Below are positions 61,019 through 64,000 of a DNA stretch of 64,000 bases, one piece after another. Each line of letters opens with the position of its first letter. Positions within the stretch are counted from its first letter, which is position 1. The stretch is from Streptococcus porcinus. Lineage in GTDB: Bacteria; Bacillota; Bacilli; Lactobacillales; Streptococcaceae. The notes under the pieces were generated by a model that saw nothing but the letters and a program-made list of their open reading frames with translations, had not been told where the DNA came from and did not search any database. Location of the stretch: contig NZ_LR594036.1 of NCBI RefSeq assembly GCF_901542335.1, positions 2,096,768-2,160,767 on the forward strand, in the 5' to 3' direction. A program made the position numbers and the translations under genes.

Positions 61019-61034
61019 TGTTTCATGTGAAACA
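61019..61034. other. parS-like ParB-binding site (next to rlmH)
   Basis: TGTTTCATGTGAAACA differs from the consensus TGTTTCACGTGAAACA at one central base. It lies about 3 kb from the origin. Confidence 0.82.
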
Positions 61035-61037
61035 CTA

Positions 61038-61517
61038 TTATTTATGATAAGGACTCCCTTCTTGAATCATAAATGCACGGTAAATTTGTTCAACTAAAAC
61101 TAAACGCATTAATTGGTGAGGGAGAGTCAGTAGCCCAAAGCTCATTAACACATTAGCTCTTTTTTTCAAAGAAGCATCAAGTCCTAAACTACCGCCAATA
61201 ATAAAGGTAATATTGGAGTAACCTTGGACTGTAATATTTGTAATTTGCTGACTAAATACTTCTGAAGGAAATTGTTTGCCTTCAATAGCAAGTGCTATAA
61301 TAAAATCTCTGGATCCTATCTTTTTTTGAATACGTTCAGCTTCTTTTGCTAAAATTTTTGTATTCTCAGCTTGACTAGCATTTTCAGGTGTCTTTTCATC
61401 AATAAGTTCAATTACTTCAAATTGACAAAAACGGGATAGCCTTTTTTGGTATTCTGTAATCCCATCTTTTAAATATTTTTCTTTGAGTTTCCCCACACTT
61501 ATTATTTTCACTTTCAT
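61038..61517 (-). CDS. rlmH: 23S rRNA pseudouridine-1915 N3-methyltransferase
   Basis: A 159-residue SPOUT-class enzyme acting on helix 69 of 23S rRNA. ATG 61517 ([20 protein letters not shown]) is the conserved start; the open frame continues upstream without an RBS. The SAM-knot region reads [11 protein letters not shown] (about 102-112) and the end is [14 protein letters not shown], where the conserved YHK tail is catalytic. There is no Shine-Dalgarno, and an extended -10 lies 7 bases before the ATG, so the mRNA may be leaderless. Confidence 0.96.
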   Translation of the reverse strand: MKVKIISVGKLKEKYLKDGITEYQKRLSRFCQFEVIELIDEKTPENASQAENTKILAKEAERIQKKIGSRDFIIALAIEGKQFPSEVFSQQITNITVQGYSNITFIIGGSLGLDASLKKRANVLMSFGLLTLPHQLMRLVLVEQIYRAFMIQEGSPYHK

Positions 61518-61524
61518 AAAAAAC

Positions 61525-61533
61525 ATTGTACCA
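61525..61533 (-). promoter_or_regulatory. Extended -10 promoter of rlmH
   Basis: Minus-strand TGGTACAAT, with TACAAT at 61530-61525. Only 7 bases separate it from the ATG, so transcription should begin at or next to the start codon. Confidence 0.45.
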
Positions 61534-61552
61534 TATCCTCTAAGAAAATGAT

Positions 61553-61561
61553 TTATCCACA
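61553..61561 (+). other. DnaA box (consensus)
   Basis: TTATCCACA, a perfect DnaA box in the rlmH-htrA intergenic region. A second, TTTTCCACA at 61617-61625, is part of an inverted repeat TCCACA-AGC-TGTGGA. Confidence 0.7.
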
Positions 61562-61654
61562 AAAATATTTCCCATTTTTTTCTCTTAATCTAGGACTTAT
61601 CAATAGTTCTGAAAACTTTTCCACAAGCTGTGGATTTCTTTTCTTTTTCTCTAA

Positions 61655-61671
61655 ATTAAGGTATAATTAAG
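61655..61671 (+). promoter_or_regulatory. CiaR-type direct repeat overlapping the htrA -10
   Basis: ATTAAG-GTATA-ATTAAG (61655-61671) fits the CiaR binding pattern NTTAAG-N5-WTTAAG known from S. pneumoniae. The -10 TATAAT is at 61662-61667, inside the repeat. htrA is a CiaR target in the pneumococcus. Confidence 0.6.
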
Positions 61672-61713
61672 CAGAGTTTTGTATGATGATAAAAATAAGT
61701 GGAGGTCAAAGGT

Positions 61714-62916
61714 GTGACAATAATAAAAAATATTTGGAAACTAGTTGGTATCTTGGTTGTTGGTATTCTTGGTGGTATAATCGCTTTTTTCACATTAAGT
61801 GTCTTTCACCCTGATTTTACTAATAATCAAGAAGGAATTACTAAGCCTACAACAATTAGTAAAGTAACTTATAAAAATACAACCAATACTACAAAAGCTG
61901 TTAAGGTTGTTCAAAATGCTGTCGTTTCGGTCATTAATTATCGAAAATCTAGTCCTGCTAATCAAGCAAATGATATCTTTGGTGAACCTAAATCCTCTTT
62001 AAATGACGATAATGGTTACTCTATCTACAGCGAAGGGTCAGGAGTCATTTACAAAAAAGAAGGTAAGGATGCCTATATTGTAACGAATAACCATGTTATT
62101 GACAAAACAGATAGAATTGAAATCTTATTAGCTGATGGTTCAAAAATAGTTGGTAAACTAGTAGGAGCGGACACCTATTCTGACTTAGCAGTTGTTAAAG
62201 TTCCTTCTGAAAAAATAAAATCAGTTGCTAAATTTGCTAACTCTGCCAATTTAAACGTTGGGGAAGTAGCTATTGCTATTGGTAGTCCCCTTGGAACTGA
62301 ATATGCTAACTCTGTCACTGAAGGAATAGTCTCAAGCTTAAGTAGAACAGTAACACTTAAAAATGATGAGGGTCAGACAATTTCAACAAATGCTATTCAA
62401 ACAGATGCTGCTATTAATCCAGGAAATTCTGGAGGTGCTTTAATTAATATTGAAGGACAAGTTATTGGTATTAATTCAAGCAAAATCTCACAATCTAATG
62501 CTTCTGGCAATGCAGTTGAAGGAATAGGATTTGCAATTCCAGCTAATGATGTCATTAAAATTATTAATCAGCTGGAAGCTAAGGGTGAAGTTATTCGACC
62601 AGCTATCGGAATTAGAATGGTTAACCTTGGTGACTTATCGACAAATGCCTTGAACCAACTTCAAGTACCAGAAAATGTTAAAGGTGGTATTGTAGTTGCT
62701 TCCGTGATAGACAATATGCCTGCTGTTGGTAAATTGAAACAATATGACATAATCACTGAAATCGATGGTGAAACAGTAAATACAAAATCTGATTTACAAA
62801 CTATACTTTATAGTCATGAGATAAATGATAGCATTAAAGTTACTTACTATCGCGGTAAAGATAAGAAAACAACTACTATCAAATTGACCAAAACAACAAA
62901 AGATTTAAATGAATAA
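61714..62916 (+). CDS. htrA: Serine protease HtrA (DegP-like)
   Basis: A 400-residue membrane-anchored protease. GTG 61714 is chosen because GGAGG (61701-61705) lies 8 bases upstream. One N-terminal helix (about 9-30) anchors it, and the trypsin-like domain has the triad His127 (TNNHVID), Asp157 (SDLAVV) and Ser239 (GNSGGALIN). One PDZ domain (about 300-395) is at the C-terminus. It degrades misfolded or secreted proteins at the surface and supports virulence-factor maturation in streptococci. Its promoter carries a CiaR-type repeat. parB follows on the same strand but with its own promoter. Confidence 0.96.
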   Translation: MTIIKNIWKLVGILVVGILGGIIAFFTLSVFHPDFTNNQEGITKPTTISKVTYKNTTNTTKAVKVVQNAVVSVINYRKSSPANQANDIFGEPKSSLNDDNGYSIYSEGSGVIYKKEGKDAYIVTNNHVIDKTDRIEILLADGSKIVGKLVGADTYSDLAVVKVPSEKIKSVAKFANSANLNVGEVAIAIGSPLGTEYANSVTEGIVSSLSRTVTLKNDEGQTISTNAIQTDAAINPGNSGGALINIEGQVIGINSSKISQSNASGNAVEGIGFAIPANDVIKIINQLEAKGEVIRPAIGIRMVNLGDLSTNALNQLQVPENVKGGIVVASVIDNMPAVGKLKQYDIITEIDGETVNTKSDLQTILYSHEINDSIKVTYYRGKDKKTTTIKLTKTTKDLNE

Positions 62917-62928
62917 GATCAATTAGTA

Positions 62929-62974
62929 TTGACAAGTTATGTAAAATACCTTTACAATATCGTAAAGGTATTTT
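62929..62974 (+). promoter_or_regulatory. parB promoter with 13-bp inverted repeat
   Basis: TTGACA (62929-62934) and TACAAT (62953-62958) with an 18-base spacer. A perfect inverted repeat AAAATACCTTTAC-AATATC-GTAAAGGTATTTT (62943-62974) covers the -10 and start site. It may be an operator or a terminator for htrA read-through. Confidence 0.6.
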
Positions 62975-62992
62975 AGTATGCAAAGGATAACT

Positions 62993-63766
62993 ATGACAGA
63001 AGAATTAAAAGAAATAAAAATAGAAGATATTGTTGCTAATCCTTATCAACCTAGACTTCACTTTAATCATGACGAACTAAAAGAATTAGCAAATTCTATT
63101 AAAATAAATGGACTTATCCAACCAATTATCGTCCGACCATCCGAAATTTATGGCTATGAATTAATTGCGGGTGAAAGACGTTTAAAAGCTTCTCAACTAG
63201 CTGGTTTAGAAAAAGTTCCAGCAATCATAAAAAATATTTCAACAACTGAAAGTATGCACCAAGCAATAGTTGAAAATCTTCAACGATCCGACTTAAATCC
63301 AATTGAAGAAGCAAAGGCTTTTCAAACTATTCTTACTAAAAAACAATTAACTCATGAACAACTAGCTACTTTTATGGGCAAATCGCGTCCTTACATTACT
63401 AATAGTATCCGCCTTTTACAGTTACCTGATATTATTTTATCTGCACTAGAAGAGGGAAAAATTAGTACTGGGCATGCCCGTAGTTTAGTTACTTTGAATA
63501 AGAGTCAGGATCAAGAAAACTATTTTCATCGTATTATCGACCAAGACCTCAGCGTACGTCAGACTGAGCAGCTCGTAAAATTAAAAAAGCAAACTAAAAA
63601 GCCACAGATAGATAAGGATATTTTTATTAAAGCCCTAGAAGAAGAGCTCGCAAAATCTCTAGGCCTTTCTATTCATATAAAACTAAAAAAAGATGGTAGT
63701 GGACAATTATCTTGCCTCTTTCATGATGATGAAGAACTCAACAGAATTATCAACAAATTAAAATAA
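62993..63766 (+). CDS. parB: Chromosome partitioning protein ParB (Spo0J)
   Basis: A 257-residue CTP-dependent clamp that loads at parS near the origin and spreads. ATG 62993 (MTEELKEIKIEDIVANPYQP) follows AAAGGA. The CTP-binding motif GERRLKASQLAG is near 58-69 and the HTH contains THEQLATFMGKSRPYITNSI (about 118-137). No parA is present in the window, as is usual in streptococci. Three parS-like sites occur in the same window. Confidence 0.97.
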   Translation: MTEELKEIKIEDIVANPYQPRLHFNHDELKELANSIKINGLIQPIIVRPSEIYGYELIAGERRLKASQLAGLEKVPAIIKNISTTESMHQAIVENLQRSDLNPIEEAKAFQTILTKKQLTHEQLATFMGKSRPYITNSIRLLQLPDIILSALEEGKISTGHARSLVTLNKSQDQENYFHRIIDQDLSVRQTEQLVKLKKQTKKPQIDKDIFIKALEEELAKSLGLSIHIKLKKDGSGQLSCLFHDDEELNRIINKLK

Positions 63767-64000
63767 CTTGTTGATATTCTGTTTTTTTTTATCAAGTTTA
63801 TCCACACGAATAAACATGATAAAAAGCTTAGATTCTCTTACTTTTTGAATTTTTCCACAATCTGTGGAAAACCTTAACTCACATTGTTAACATTTTTTCC
63901 ACATGTTGTGGGTAAGTCTTAAACCTTAAATTGAGACTGTGGAAAACTAGCTTTTTTTATGTTAGAATAGTTCTAGTATTATCCATAGAAGGACACTAAG
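63767..64000. other. Left part of oriC with DnaA-box cluster
   Basis: Boxes: TTATCCACA 63798-63806, TTTTCCACA 63851-63859, TGTGGAAAA 63863-63871, TTTTCCACA 63895-63903, TGTGGGTAA 63907-63915 and TGTGGAAAA 63938-63946. TTATCCATA at 63979-63987 overlaps the dnaA leader. The dnaA promoter -10 is TAGAAT at 63963-63968; AGAAGGA near 63987-63993 is the RBS, and dnaA itself begins just past the edge. Confidence 0.9.

Overview
This window looks like a pyogenic-group Streptococcus chromosome (S. pyogenes / S. dysgalactiae / S. canis type), ending at the left edge of the replication origin. Evidence: AT-rich low-GC Firmicute genes with canonical Shine-Dalgarno sites; the streptococcal orders yaaA-recF, guaB-trpS and tRNA-rlmH-htrA-parB-oriC; a signal peptide with a YSIRK-like motif and an LPQTG sortase signal; and a DnaA-box cluster in the last 230 bases, with dnaA starting just past the right edge. 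Most genes lie on the minus strand, pointing away from the origin as expected for leading-strand genes. The species assignment is inference from gene order and protein resemblance, not a database match.

Layout from left to right. (1) 1-3884: DNA repair operon mutL / MFS exporter / ruvA / tag (tag cut by the window edge). (2) 3949-9090: the mutL-mutS junction, about 5 kb, holds a small membrane zincin, an AT-rich 1 kb spacer with possible gene remnants, a 1006-residue cell-wall-anchored VWA/G5 protein on the opposite strand, and a hairpin-rich gap. This is the accessory part of the window. (3) 9091-20385: argR-ylbF-mutS operon, divergent argS, then hisS and aspS followed by three tandem YitT-family membrane genes. 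(4) 20642-29767: rpmF-rpmG, a GNAT enzyme, two Nudix enzymes, a membrane-tethered HTH protein, a DUF368 (PopT-like) carrier, a PadR/DUF1700/DUF4097 operon, and a YhgE/Pip membrane protein with a divergent TetR regulator. (5) 30028-41833: rpsD, veg, dnaB, rplI, gdpP, mnmG, Nudix, MarC, mnmA, then serine dehydratase sdaAB-sdaAA and a HAD phosphatase. (6) 41894-51110: an SLT-type secreted protein, the ECF transporter module ecfT-ecfA2-ecfA1, pgsA, rodZ, an M16 peptidase pair, and divergent yaaA-recF. (7) 51172-64000: a GRP sugar transporter, guaB, trpS with a Trp T-box leader, a fourth YitT paralogue, an ABC-F ATPase, a YfhO membrane protein, three tRNAs, rlmH, htrA, parB and the origin.

The region works mainly as origin-proximal housekeeping: replication initiation and segregation (DnaA boxes, ParB and three parS-like sites, DnaB, RecF), translation (aminoacyl-tRNA synthetases, L32/L33/L9/S4, tRNAs, MnmA/MnmG), mismatch and Holliday-junction repair, c-di-AMP turnover, and envelope maintenance. 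The most distinctive items are the surface-protein insertion that separates mutS from mutL, the parS set, the tandem repeats in the mnmA leader and the padR promoter, and several perfect inverted repeats at promoters. No CRISPR array, prophage, complete insertion sequence or rRNA gene was found.
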